The position numbers were made by a program, and so were the translations under genes. Under the pieces are notes generated by a model. That model was not told the DNA's origin. It made no database searches and saw only the letters and a list, made by a program, of their open reading frames with translations. Below, piece by piece: positions 9,275 through 17,377 of a stretch of 59,208 nt of DNA (its first letter is position 1; every line of letters begins with the position of its first letter). Source of the DNA: an uncultured Victivallales bacterium (GTDB lineage Bacteria > Verrucomicrobiota > Lentisphaeria > Victivallales > UBA1829); contig CAKUJH010000022.1 of NCBI GenBank assembly GCA_934661375.1, positions 1 to 59,208 of the forward strand. The letters are read 5' to 3'.

Positions 9275-10213
9275 TTATATGCATTGTATCATTTGAGGTT
9301 CGGGAACTGTGCTTCGGAAATTCCGTGCCTGTTCCGCATCATACTCCGCCGCCGACGGAGTGAGACAGCTTGCAGTGGCGGCGCAGAGCCCCAGCTGAAA
9401 CGCTTCCAGCGGCACCGTCCCCTTCATGATTTCAGAACAGGTTACGGCAGAACAGGTGTCCCCCGCTCCGATCGGATTGAGCGCGCGCGGGATCGACGGC
9501 ACCGCCAGTTTCCAGATTTTTTCTCCGTCGAAAAACCAGGCGGATTCCGGTCCGTCCGTTACCGCTGCCAGTTTCAGACCGTAGGTTTCGCGGCAAAAGC
9601 GGAACGCCTCAGCCAGTTCTGTCTGTCCGGTCAGCTTGAGGATTTCCATCTTGTTGACTTTCAGCATGGATACGCCTTGTTTCAATGAATCCTCCACATT
9701 CATGAAGGAATCCAGCAGAATGAATTTTTGCAGCTGCGCGGCATGACCAATCAGACCGGCATAAAAATCCGGCTGAACACCCGGCGGGTACGTCCCGCAC
9801 ACCGCCAGAGCATCCGCCAGCTCCAGCGACTGAACCGCGGTACGGTACAGTTCTCCGGAGGTTTCAAAGGAAATCGGTTCACTCGGTTCGATCAGCTCGG
9901 TAACACTGTGAGGATTTTCACTGATGACGGTGGAACAGGTCCGCGTTACTGCCGGAGAAAACAGTGTCGTATGGCTGATCCCTTCCCGGTCAAGCACTTC
10001 CGTCAGCATTTTCCCGGTATCGCCGCCGGCGAATTGCAGCAGACGGGTCCGCGCCGCGCCCCATTGCCGGGCGGCACGGCAGAAGTTGATGCCTTTCCCG
10101 GAAGCGGTCTGTTCCAAAGCGTATGCACGATTGACTTCTCCCGGTATCATGGAACGGAAATGCAGGGTTTTCTGCCAGGACGGATTCAATCCGCAGACCA
10201 GTATTGTTTTCAT
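9275..10213 (-). CDS. PfkB-family hexose-phosphate kinase (FruK/LacC type)
   Basis: 312 residues. Ribokinase-superfamily enzyme of the 1-phosphofructokinase/tagatose-6-phosphate kinase group; phosphorylates a sugar phosphate with ATP in the cytosol. The N-terminal NPSWQKTLHF replaces the usual NPAIDxxi, GKGINFCRA is the substrate motif, and NPIGAGDTCSAV (near residue 245) holds the catalytic Asp and anion hole. Two adjacent ATGs occur; the second (10213) leaves seven bases after GAGGAGG. A perfect promoter (10239-10267) precedes it, so the gene can be expressed apart from the upstream glycosyltransferase gene. The exact substrate is not resolved. Confidence 0.85.
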   Translation of the reverse strand: MKTILVCGLNPSWQKTLHFRSMIPGEVNRAYALEQTASGKGINFCRAARQWGAARTRLLQFAGGDTGKMLTEVLDREGISHTTLFSPAVTRTCSTVISENPHSVTELIEPSEPISFETSGELYRTAVQSLELADALAVCGTYPPGVQPDFYAGLIGHAAQLQKFILLDSFMNVEDSLKQGVSMLKVNKMEILKLTGQTELAEAFRFCRETYGLKLAAVTDGPESAWFFDGEKIWKLAVPSIPRALNPIGAGDTCSAVTCSEIMKGTVPLEAFQLGLCAATASCLTPSAAEYDAEQARNFRSTVPEPQMIQCI

Positions 10214-10238
10214 CATGATTCCTCCTCGTTTGCAGGAC

Positions 10239-10267
10239 AAGATAACATCAGAAACAGATTTTGTCAA
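10239..10267 (-). promoter_or_regulatory. Promoter of the pfkB-type kinase gene
   Basis: Reading the minus strand: TTGACA (10262-10267), a 17-bp spacer and TATCTT (10239-10244), about 25 bases ahead of the start codon. Confidence 0.7.
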
Positions 10268-10297
10268 GTGTTTCCGGTGCAGAATGTCTGTAACGTA

Positions 10298-11464
10298 TCA
10301 TTTTTTCCGTTTGGCGGCAAGACAGGCTTCGTAATCCGCAATCAAGGTATCGGACATTTTTTTCCACGGGAATTTGTCCCGGACCAGACTGCGGCCGTAT
10401 TCTCCCAGTCCGCGCCGTTCGTCCGGATGTTCCAGAATCCGGATCAATGCCTGTGCCGCAGCTTCGTGATTTCCCGGCGGAACCAGAAAACCGCTTTTGC
10501 CGTCCAGCACCACTTCCGGTGTTCCGTCCAGCGGATACGCCACCACCGGCTTCGCCTCCGCCAGAGCCTGCACCGCCACGCGCGGCAGCCCTTCCTTCAA
10601 TGAAAAATGCGCCACAACATCCGTCAGGGCAATGTATTCGGCAATCCGGTCAGGTGAAACCAGTCCGGCAAAAATCACCCGGTCGCGGATGCCCAGTTCC
10701 TCCGTCATTTTTTCGTAAGCCGCCCGGCTGGGTCCATCCCCCATAATCAGGAAACGCACATCCGGACACGCCCGCGCCACCTGCGCCGCCACGGGAAAGA
10801 AATCTTCATATCCTTTGCGCGGGAACAGACGCGCCACCGCGCCGACCACCCGGCAGTTTTTTTCCGGTATGCCGAGTTCCGAACGCAAAGCTGCATCGGG
10901 CTGTGCATCCAGAAAACGTTCCAATTCCATGCCGCTGTAAACTACTTTGAACTGTTCCGGACGCCCGATTTTCGCGGCAAGACACTGATCAATCATCGCC
11001 TGTGCCACGGAATAAATCCGGTCACAGCGGTTCGCCGCAAAACGTTCCGCACGAATATACAGCTGATTCTTCAGAAAACTGTCATACGGTCCGAATGCCA
11101 GACCGTGTATCGTATGCACCACCAGCGGAACTCCAGCCATGCGCCCCGCAATCCGCCCGACAATCCCCGCTTTCGAGGAATGCGTGTGAATCACGTCAAA
11201 ACGTTCCTTCTTCAGAAAATCCGCCAGCCAATAAATCGCACGAAGATCGGTCCACGGCGAAATTTCCCGTACAAACAGCGGAGACTCCATCACCGCAAAG
11301 CCCGGATTCTTCATCCGCTGAAGCAGACTGCCTTCCCTGCCCTCGGACGGCCCGGACAGCAGCAGACACTCATGCCCCGCCTCCACCAGTCCCCGCGCAG
11401 ACAGAAAGGTGTTTTCCTGTGCGCCGCCGACAATCATCCGTGTGATAAAATGACAAACCTTCAT
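10298..11464 (-). CDS. Glycosyltransferase, GT4 family
   Basis: 388 residues. GT-B fold glycosyltransferase: the N-terminal ITRMIVGGAQENTFL glycine loop, IHTHSSKAGIVGR, and the C-terminal donor-binding EGLPRVAVQALAEAKPVVA with EX7E geometry are typical of GT4. It probably transfers a nucleotide sugar to a lipid or surface glycan at the cytoplasmic face of the membrane. The start at 11464 overlaps the stop of the comEC-like gene (ATGA). The next gene downstream has its own promoter. Acceptor and donor are unknown. Confidence 0.85.
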   Translation of the reverse strand: MKVCHFITRMIVGGAQENTFLSARGLVEAGHECLLLSGPSEGREGSLLQRMKNPGFAVMESPLFVREISPWTDLRAIYWLADFLKKERFDVIHTHSSKAGIVGRIAGRMAGVPLVVHTIHGLAFGPYDSFLKNQLYIRAERFAANRCDRIYSVAQAMIDQCLAAKIGRPEQFKVVYSGMELERFLDAQPDAALRSELGIPEKNCRVVGAVARLFPRKGYEDFFPVAAQVARACPDVRFLIMGDGPSRAAYEKMTEELGIRDRVIFAGLVSPDRIAEYIALTDVVAHFSLKEGLPRVAVQALAEAKPVVAYPLDGTPEVVLDGKSGFLVPPGNHEAAAQALIRILEHPDERRGLGEYGRSLVRDKFPWKKMSDTLIADYEACLAAKRKK

Positions 11465-13707
11465 GTTTTCCTTCCCTTCAGCTTCCACCGGACCGTCTGC
11501 ATTTCACGGCAGCGCGGCAGTTCCATGACCCGTTCGCAGCCGTTTGTTCTGATCCGCACTGTCATCCCCCCGGACTCCTGCGGAATCATCCGGATATATA
11601 CTCTAAAAGCATTTTGTGAAATGTCAAAAGAAAATTCATCTTTTTCCACAATAGTTTCCGTTTTTCGGCGTCCGGATTCCCATTTTCCGCCGTTCCGGGG
11701 CAGAAATTCAATCCGGGATCCCTGCCGCAATGCCAGTGAACGCGCTTCCCGCGCGGTTCTGTTCCGGGCGGATACCGGCGGCGTCAGATAATTTTCCACC
11801 GGCAGAAAAGAAAAAACATATTGCGCTCCGCCGGAATATTTTTTCTCTGCCCCGCTGCACAGCAGCACATTCAGTGCGGGATGTCCCCGGCGTTTCAGAT
11901 AATCCGTCAGAGCGGATGCCGTCCGGAAATCCGCAGGGTTGACTATCATGGCAAAATTCTGCTCCGGAATGCTCAACGCCAATGCGGGAACCGTCTGGCG
12001 TCCGCCATACACTGCCACTGCTTCGGGTTCCGCTGTACCGAACACTCCGGAACACCAGAAAAATCCCAGTCCCAGCAGACAGACCAGACCGGCAAGACCG
12101 AGTCTGCGGCCGGAAAAATACAGGAACACCCATAACGCCGGCAATCCGAGAAAAACGGTCCACAGCGGCGGCGACGGCACCATGCCGTTTTCCAGCCCCG
12201 CAAAAAAATGACAGACCGGATCAATCACGGACAGCGGCACCGAAAGGCAATATCCCGCCAGATTCCCCAGCGGCGGATACAGCAGACAGGGCAGAGCGGT
12301 CAGCGTAAACAGTACAAACACCAAGTATGCCGCCGGAATCACAAACAGATTCGCCGGCAAGGCAAACGGTACGCTGATTCCCTGATAAAACACGGTCAGG
12401 ATAAAGGCACACAGCCAGGCGGTCAGACAGCCTGCCAGAACAGAGCCGGTCCTGATCCATAGATTTGTCCGCATCTGTTCCAGACGGCTCTGTCGTTTAT
12501 GGGGTGTCCACCGGCGTTTTTCAAAAGCCAATTGCAGCCATTCCGCCGTTTTCGGAGCCGATACAATCAGGAAAAACACGCACAGAAATGAATACTGAAA
12601 TCCCATATCCAGAATCTGGTACGGATTCCAGAGCAACAGCAGGGAACACGCCAGGAAAACCGAATTCAGTCCCCCGCCCCGCAGCAGAAACGCCCGCGGA
12701 ATACACCAGCAGGACAACATCAGCAGAGCACGCAGTGCCGGAGTCTGCATTCCCGTCGCATACACATAAACCAGCGTAATCAAAGGCATCAGCACCATCC
12801 GCAGACGGAACGGAACCCACATCAGAAGCAGACAGACAGCCCCGGCAAACATGCCGACATGCAGCCCGCTCACGGTCAGAATATGGATCGTTCCGCTCCG
12901 GATGAACGCATCCCGCCCTGACGGCTCAATTCCCTGCCAGCAGCCGAACAGTAAAGCCGCCGTCAGCGAACGGTTCCCCGGAGTCATGTTTTTTGTCAGA
13001 GAGGAAAGCAGCCGGTCTCTTCCCTTCAGAAGAACTCTGTACAAGGAAGCGGACGGCGGCAAAGATATCAGATTTTCCGCTCGGAGCAGGAAACGGATTC
13101 CGCGCCGCTCCAGGTATGCACCGTAATCAAAACCGCCCGGCAGCAGCGGCGGGTCCGGACGCTGCAGCACGCCGTGAACCCGGAAGCGGTCGCCATAAAA
13201 AAAACCGGAATGATCCTCCGGAAAAACGGCAATCACAGCGGAATTCATTTTCTGCCATTGATCATGCGGACTGAAACGGAGGGCTGTTACCCGGCAATGT
13301 ACCCGGCGGGGACGCGGCAAGTCAACGTCATTTCCGCAAAGTGACGGATCGTCAATTTGAATTTCCGCCTCAACAGAAGCCGTCATCCGGGAATACATGG
13401 CTTCCCGGAGCAAATCGTTTTCTCGGATTTGCTGATGGCACAGCAGAGAACACATCCCGGCAAACGCCGGCAGTGCCAATTGAAAAAAAACCTGTTTCGC
13501 TCCCAGCAGAAACCATCCGGCTGAAATCATCAGAAGGGACGGCACTGTCGACAGCAGCAGCGGTTCTGACGGAAACAGGAGTACCGGCAGAATTGCAGAA
13601 AGGACAGCCGCCAGCACTGGCAGACAAGGCAGAGCCAGCAGCTTTTTTCTGACGGATAAACGCATGGTTCTGACGGAAAAATCTTTCGTCCCGGATGCGT
13701 TTTCCAC
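11461..13707 (-). CDS. comEC: ComEC/Rec2-family DNA-uptake channel with degenerate C-domain
   Basis: 748 residues, starting at GTG with AAGGAG eight bases upstream. ComEC forms the inner-membrane channel for single-stranded DNA in natural transformation. Domains: N-terminal helices and a DUF4131-type soluble domain with EIQIDDPSLCG..VHCRVTALRF (about 110-210), then the competence core with LTAALLFGCWQGIEP and HILTVSGLHVGMFAG (about 255-300) and many helices to about 575. The tail is not a normal metallo-beta-lactamase domain: no HxHxDH motif is seen. It lies 41 bases after ilvB and overlaps the glycosyltransferase gene. Confidence 0.85.
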   Translation of the reverse strand: MENASGTKDFSVRTMRLSVRKKLLALPCLPVLAAVLSAILPVLLFPSEPLLLSTVPSLLMISAGWFLLGAKQVFFQLALPAFAGMCSLLCHQQIRENDLLREAMYSRMTASVEAEIQIDDPSLCGNDVDLPRPRRVHCRVTALRFSPHDQWQKMNSAVIAVFPEDHSGFFYGDRFRVHGVLQRPDPPLLPGGFDYGAYLERRGIRFLLRAENLISLPPSASLYRVLLKGRDRLLSSLTKNMTPGNRSLTAALLFGCWQGIEPSGRDAFIRSGTIHILTVSGLHVGMFAGAVCLLLMWVPFRLRMVLMPLITLVYVYATGMQTPALRALLMLSCWCIPRAFLLRGGGLNSVFLACSLLLLWNPYQILDMGFQYSFLCVFFLIVSAPKTAEWLQLAFEKRRWTPHKRQSRLEQMRTNLWIRTGSVLAGCLTAWLCAFILTVFYQGISVPFALPANLFVIPAAYLVFVLFTLTALPCLLYPPLGNLAGYCLSVPLSVIDPVCHFFAGLENGMVPSPPLWTVFLGLPALWVFLYFSGRRLGLAGLVCLLGLGFFWCSGVFGTAEPEAVAVYGGRQTVPALALSIPEQNFAMIVNPADFRTASALTDYLKRRGHPALNVLLCSGAEKKYSGGAQYVFSFLPVENYLTPPVSARNRTAREARSLALRQGSRIEFLPRNGGKWESGRRKTETIVEKDEFSFDISQNAFRVYIRMIPQESGGMTVRIRTNGCERVMELPRCREMQTVRWKLKGRKT

Positions 13708-13748
13708 CTTGAAACTCCTTGTTTTCAGCCTCCGTCAAATATCCGTCA

Positions 13749-15473
13749 TCATTCCGTCAGGATGTCTTTATAAGAACAGCCGGGCGGAATCATCGGAAGC
13801 ACATGCTCTTCATAACCGGTATGACAATCCAGAAGGAAAGGACCGTCTGTTTCCAGCATTTCGCGGATGGCGTCTTCCACTTCTGCACTCGTCCGCACGG
13901 TTCGGCCAGGGACGCCGTAGCCGTTGGCAATCATGACAAAATCCGGATAATAGGATTTGCCGTCCAGACGGCTCTTCAATACGGTGTTGCAGTGATTGCT
14001 GCCGTAGAAGCGGTCTTCCCATTGAGCAACCATGCCCAGATACTGATTGTTGAGCAGAATCATTTTGACGGGAATATCTTCCGCGACCAGCGTTCCAAGT
14101 TCCTGAATATTCATCTGGAATGAACCGTCTCCGTCAATATTGACGACCAGTTTGTCGGGACAGGCGATTTTTGCACCCATTGCGGCAGGCAGACCGAATC
14201 CCATGGAACCGAGACCGCCGGACGTCAGGAACTGACGGGGATATTTATATTTGTAGAATTGTGCCGCCCACATCTGATGCTGTCCGACGCCGGGAACAAT
14301 GACGGCTTCCCCTTTCGTCATTTTATAAAGAGTTTCCAGCACATACTGCGGCTTCGGCGGCATATCCGGCTGTGACGGAGTATATTTGAATGGATGCTCC
14401 TGCTTCCATTGAGCAATCTGACGGAACCATTCGTCATAATCTTTGCGCACCGGATTCCGGTTCAATTCGTGCAGAACGTCTTTGATATCCGCCACGATGC
14501 CCAGATCCGCACGTTTGTTCTTGTTGATTTCCGAAAAATCAATATCCACATGCACGATGTACGCATCCTGCGCAAACGTTTTGACCGGTCCAGTTACCCG
14601 GTCGTCGAACCGCGCACCGAAAGCCAGCAGGAGATCGCATTCATTTACCGCATAATTGGCGCAGTACGTTCCGTGCATACCGGGCCAGCGCAGGGAAAGC
14701 GGGTCTTCCGCAGGAAATGCCCCCAATCCCATCAGAGTCGTAGCCACCGGGATGTTCCAGGAATGGGCAAACTGCCGCAATTCTTCGGATGCGCCCGATG
14801 CAATAATGCCGCCGCCGGCATAAATGCAGGGAGCCTTGCTGCGGGAAATCGCCTTGCGGATCGCTTCAATATCGGAAGCCATGACCGCAGGGTGTTCCTC
14901 ATTCGGGACATGCACCTGTTCCCATTCCGGATAAACCGGAACAAATTTCGCCTGCTGGATGTTTTTGGGAATATCCACCAGTACCGGCCCCGGACGCCCG
15001 GACGAAGCCAGCTTGAACGCTTCAAACATAATGGAAGGAATGTCTTCCGGTTTCAGCACCAGGAAACTGTGTTTCACCAGCGGACGCGTTACCCCGATGA
15101 TGTCCGTTTCCTGAAATGCGTTTTTGCCGATGAACGATGCACCCACTTGTCCGGTGATGAACACCACCGGAATGGAATCCATATAGGCGTCCGCGATTCC
15201 GGTAATCAGATTGGTCGCGCCGGGACCGCTGGTCGCCATACAGCAGCCGGTCTTGCCGGAAATCCGGGCATAACCATCCGCCGCAAACGCCCCGCCCTGT
15301 TCATGACGCGGCAGAACCACGCGGAGTTTGGAATTTTTCAGTGCCTGATGCAGTTCAATGGATTGTCCGCCCGGATACGCGAAAATCACTTCCACGCCGA
15401 TTTTTTCCAGACAGCGGATCACCACTTCAGCCCCTTTCACGGGCGTTCCATTTGTTGCAGGAATCGTACTCAT
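13749..15473 (-). CDS. ilvB: Acetolactate synthase, catalytic subunit
   Basis: 574 residues. ThDP-dependent enzyme that makes 2-acetolactate or 2-aceto-2-hydroxybutyrate at the start of branched-chain amino acid synthesis. Visible motifs: IFAYPGGQSIELHQAL with the catalytic Glu in RHEQGGAFAADGYAR, ATSGPGATNL, the FAD-region GARFDDRVTG, and the ThDP/Mg loop GDGSFQMNIQELGTLV...NNQYLGMV. The regulatory subunit gene ilvN is not adjacent, which is unusual. A promoter and a 29-codon leader frame lie upstream (15550-15700). Downstream, comEC follows after 41 bases. Confidence 0.96.
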   Translation of the reverse strand: MSTIPATNGTPVKGAEVVIRCLEKIGVEVIFAYPGGQSIELHQALKNSKLRVVLPRHEQGGAFAADGYARISGKTGCCMATSGPGATNLITGIADAYMDSIPVVFITGQVGASFIGKNAFQETDIIGVTRPLVKHSFLVLKPEDIPSIMFEAFKLASSGRPGPVLVDIPKNIQQAKFVPVYPEWEQVHVPNEEHPAVMASDIEAIRKAISRSKAPCIYAGGGIIASGASEELRQFAHSWNIPVATTLMGLGAFPAEDPLSLRWPGMHGTYCANYAVNECDLLLAFGARFDDRVTGPVKTFAQDAYIVHVDIDFSEINKNKRADLGIVADIKDVLHELNRNPVRKDYDEWFRQIAQWKQEHPFKYTPSQPDMPPKPQYVLETLYKMTKGEAVIVPGVGQHQMWAAQFYKYKYPRQFLTSGGLGSMGFGLPAAMGAKIACPDKLVVNIDGDGSFQMNIQELGTLVAEDIPVKMILLNNQYLGMVAQWEDRFYGSNHCNTVLKSRLDGKSYYPDFVMIANGYGVPGRTVRTSAEVEDAIREMLETDGPFLLDCHTGYEEHVLPMIPPGCSYKDILTE

Positions 15474-15545
15474 TTTGAAAACCTGATTATTTCTGAATGA
15501 AAGTTAATACTTGAAAAAAAGGAAAACAGTTTCAGCCCGGCTTGC

Positions 15546-15643
15546 GGAGCGGTTCAGTCCAGTAGTTCCGGAACTGCCGCATTCAACGCCGCCGGGCATA
15601 GTACAGTCACTCGTCGTTTTTCCATCATCTCGAAGATGCTCAT
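15546..15643 (-). CDS. Possible 29-codon leader peptide of ilvB
   Basis: On the minus strand, an ATG about 30 bases past the -10 box opens a short frame of 29 codons that begins MSIFEMMEKRRVTVLCPAA and ends LLD, then TGA. An AGGCGGG box lies four bases ahead of the ATG. Inside it is the palindrome AGTTCCGGAACT, and a T-rich run follows before ilvB. Val and Leu codons are present (VTVL, VPELL), but there is no long Ile/Leu/Val run as in classical attenuators, so the leader role is tentative. End coordinates are approximate to a few bases. Confidence 0.3.
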
Positions 15644-15671
15644 AATTCCCGCCTGTAATTTTATTCCTTAT

Positions 15672-15700
15672 AATATACAGCCAATCCGGAAAAAAATCAA
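15672..15700 (-). promoter_or_regulatory. ilvB promoter
   Basis: Minus strand: TTGATT (15695-15700), a 17-bp spacer and TATATT (15672-15677). It lies about 200 bases upstream of ilvB, leaving a long leader. Confidence 0.7.
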
Positions 15701-15762
15701 GCCGCCGGAACAACGTTTTCTCCGACGGGTCTGTAAAACAGGAAAATTCCCGGTTTTGCGAT

Positions 15763-15792
15763 TTGAATTTTCCCGATTAAGTGTTCTATTAT
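15763..15792 (+). promoter_or_regulatory. Promoter of the VOC gene
   Basis: TTGAAT (15763-15768), an 18-bp spacer and TATTAT (15787-15792), about 40 bases ahead of the start codon. Confidence 0.55.
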
Positions 15793-15832
15793 CCGGCGTT
15801 TCAATATAAAGTTCAGCGGCAGGAGGTGTGTC

Positions 15833-16186
15833 ATGGAAAAAATAATATCCGGAGTCTTGATCAAGGTGAAGAATCTTTCCCTCTGCAAAGCCTTCTACCG
15901 TGATGTTCTGGAACTGGGGGAACCGGTGCTGAACAGCAGTTTTCTGGCGGAATTCCGGATCAGCGACAGCTTTTCCCTGTTTCTGGAACGGGATGAATGG
16001 GCGGAAATACCGTCTGTTTCCGGTCGGGTCTCATGGTTCTGTCCCGGCAATGCGGACCGGATCCGGAAGAATCTGGCGGCTTACGGTTATCCTGCGCCTG
16101 CTCCGGTCTGTTCAGAAAAAGCCGGCATTCAGTTCTGCCGTTTCTCCGATCCCGAAGGAAATGAAATTCTGGTCGCCGATTCCTGA
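15833..16186 (+). CDS. VOC-superfamily (glyoxalase/bleomycin-resistance) protein
   Basis: 117 residues, the normal size for a single-domain vicinal oxygen chelate protein. Two beta-alpha-beta-beta-beta modules are visible: SGVLIKVKNLSLCKAFYRDVL at the start and FCRFSDPEGNEILVADS at the end, the latter with the conserved DPEGNxxE metal-ligand segment. Substrate unknown; such proteins act as lyases, isomerases, dioxygenases or drug binders. The start follows GGCAGGAGG. The stop codon TGA (16184-16186) is part of the 6-bp target duplication of the adjoining MITE-like element, so the insertion falls right at the end of the gene. Confidence 0.8.
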   Translation: MEKIISGVLIKVKNLSLCKAFYRDVLELGEPVLNSSFLAEFRISDSFSLFLERDEWAEIPSVSGRVSWFCPGNADRIRKNLAAYGYPAPAPVCSEKAGIQFCRFSDPEGNEILVADS

Positions 16187-16317
16187 CCGGACGGTACTGC
16201 CAAAAATCCGCAGTTGGCAAAAACAATAGCTTTCCCATACATTGTTCACGCTCAAAACATAACTGCGTTTTTATGAAATTTCTCGATTTTCGGACTTTTG
16301 GCAGTGCCGTCTGACCG
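16184..16317. mobile_element. 122-bp MITE-like element with 16-bp inverted ends
   Basis: The ends GACGGTACTGCCAAAA (16190-16205) and TTTTGGCAGTGCCGTC (16296-16311) are inverted repeats with 15 of 16 matches. They are flanked directly by the 6-bp direct repeat TGACCG (16184-16189 and 16312-16317), as expected for a target-site duplication. The 90-bp interior is AT-rich and has no gene. This is the structure of a non-autonomous miniature transposon. It could instead be a large hairpin terminator, but the exact flanking repeats favour transposition. No second copy was noticed in this window. Confidence 0.65.
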
Positions 16318-16437
16318 CTGCGGCGACAGAAAAAAAGCAACTTTTTTCTTAATATTTCTTGATATAATGACGGGAACAGAGTACATTATCACATGGTTTT
16401 GTCTGCTTCAACAATCTATCAGGGAAAGGCTGGTTTT

Positions 16438-17355
16438 ATGTTTTTTCGCTTCTGCGTTCTTTTCGCCTTCGCATTCCTGCCCGGATTGTATCTTTCCGCT
16501 GCCGGAATAGCGGATTTCATTCCCCGTCAATCCCAGCAGGTCATCCAGATTAATATGACGGAGATTCTCGGCAAAGGCAATGTTGCCAATCTGACACTTT
16601 CCGAGACATTCCGTCATATCGGTTTTCAGACGGAAATGCTTAACCGTCCGGATATCAGGAAGTTATTTGAATACATCTGGGTGGTTACTCCGGATTTGAC
16701 GAAAAAAGACACGTTCATTTTCGTCAGAACAGGAATGACGGAACCGGCTTTTACCGCGGCTTTTTCCCGTCTGGCGGGAGGGCGTCATGTTTCCGTCAAC
16801 GGTTCGGAACGTTCACTGAAACTGACAGTACCTTCCAGAGTGCCGGGAATGCCGGACACCACCCGGACAGTCGTTTACAGATTCCTGTCTGCGGATACCG
16901 CGGTTTTTGCGGTGGATTCTCTGGCGTCCTACTGGAAACTGCCGCGCGGCATTCCAGCCGGTGAACTTCAGGAAAAACTGATTCCCGACGCCTGGATTTC
17001 CGGTTTTACAGCTGCTGACAAACGGTTTCAGCAGAAATATCCGGTAATTCCGCCGTTCCGCCGGGCGGTCTATTCCGTACGGGGATCGTCCCGCGATCTG
17101 AGTTTGAACTGCCGTCTGGCGGCTGTCGATGCGCAGAGCGCCGAACAGCTGTGCGGCGTTTTTCAGCAATACGTACTGCTGGGCGGAGTCCTGCTGAACA
17201 AAGCGGAACCGGAACTGGTTCAGGACTGGATCAGTGCATTCAGGATCAGCCGGAACGGATCGGCGGTTTCCGTAACCGCTGTTTTTCCGGAATCCTTCCT
17301 GTACCGTCTGAGCGAGGTGTCCGGGAATCTGCTGCTGAACAGCGGAAAACAATGA
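16438..17355 (+). CDS. Exported protein of unknown function
   Basis: 305 residues from the ATG at 16438, which places a signal peptide (MFFRFCVLFAFAFLPGLYLSA, cleavage near residue 21-23) at the N-terminus; the longer frame from 16393 would bury it. A TATAAT box lies at 16363-16368. The mature part alternates short hydrophobic strands with turns and looks beta-rich; no family is recognised. It resembles the uncharacterised periplasmic proteins of Lentisphaerae/Planctomycetes only in a general way. It is the first gene of the dnaX run: dnaX starts 22 bases after its stop. Confidence 0.65.
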   Translation: MFFRFCVLFAFAFLPGLYLSAAGIADFIPRQSQQVIQINMTEILGKGNVANLTLSETFRHIGFQTEMLNRPDIRKLFEYIWVVTPDLTKKDTFIFVRTGMTEPAFTAAFSRLAGGRHVSVNGSERSLKLTVPSRVPGMPDTTRTVVYRFLSADTAVFAVDSLASYWKLPRGIPAGELQEKLIPDAWISGFTAADKRFQQKYPVIPPFRRAVYSVRGSSRDLSLNCRLAAVDAQSAEQLCGVFQQYVLLGGVLLNKAEPELVQDWISAFRISRNGSAVSVTAVFPESFLYRLSEVSGNLLLNSGKQ

Positions 17356-17377
17356 GAACAGAAAGAGGTAATATTTC

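Noticed and set aside
15504..15713. A 69-codon minus-strand frame upstream of ilvB
   Set aside because: It begins upstream of the predicted transcript start and has no ribosome site; the 29-codon frame in another phase is a better leader candidate.
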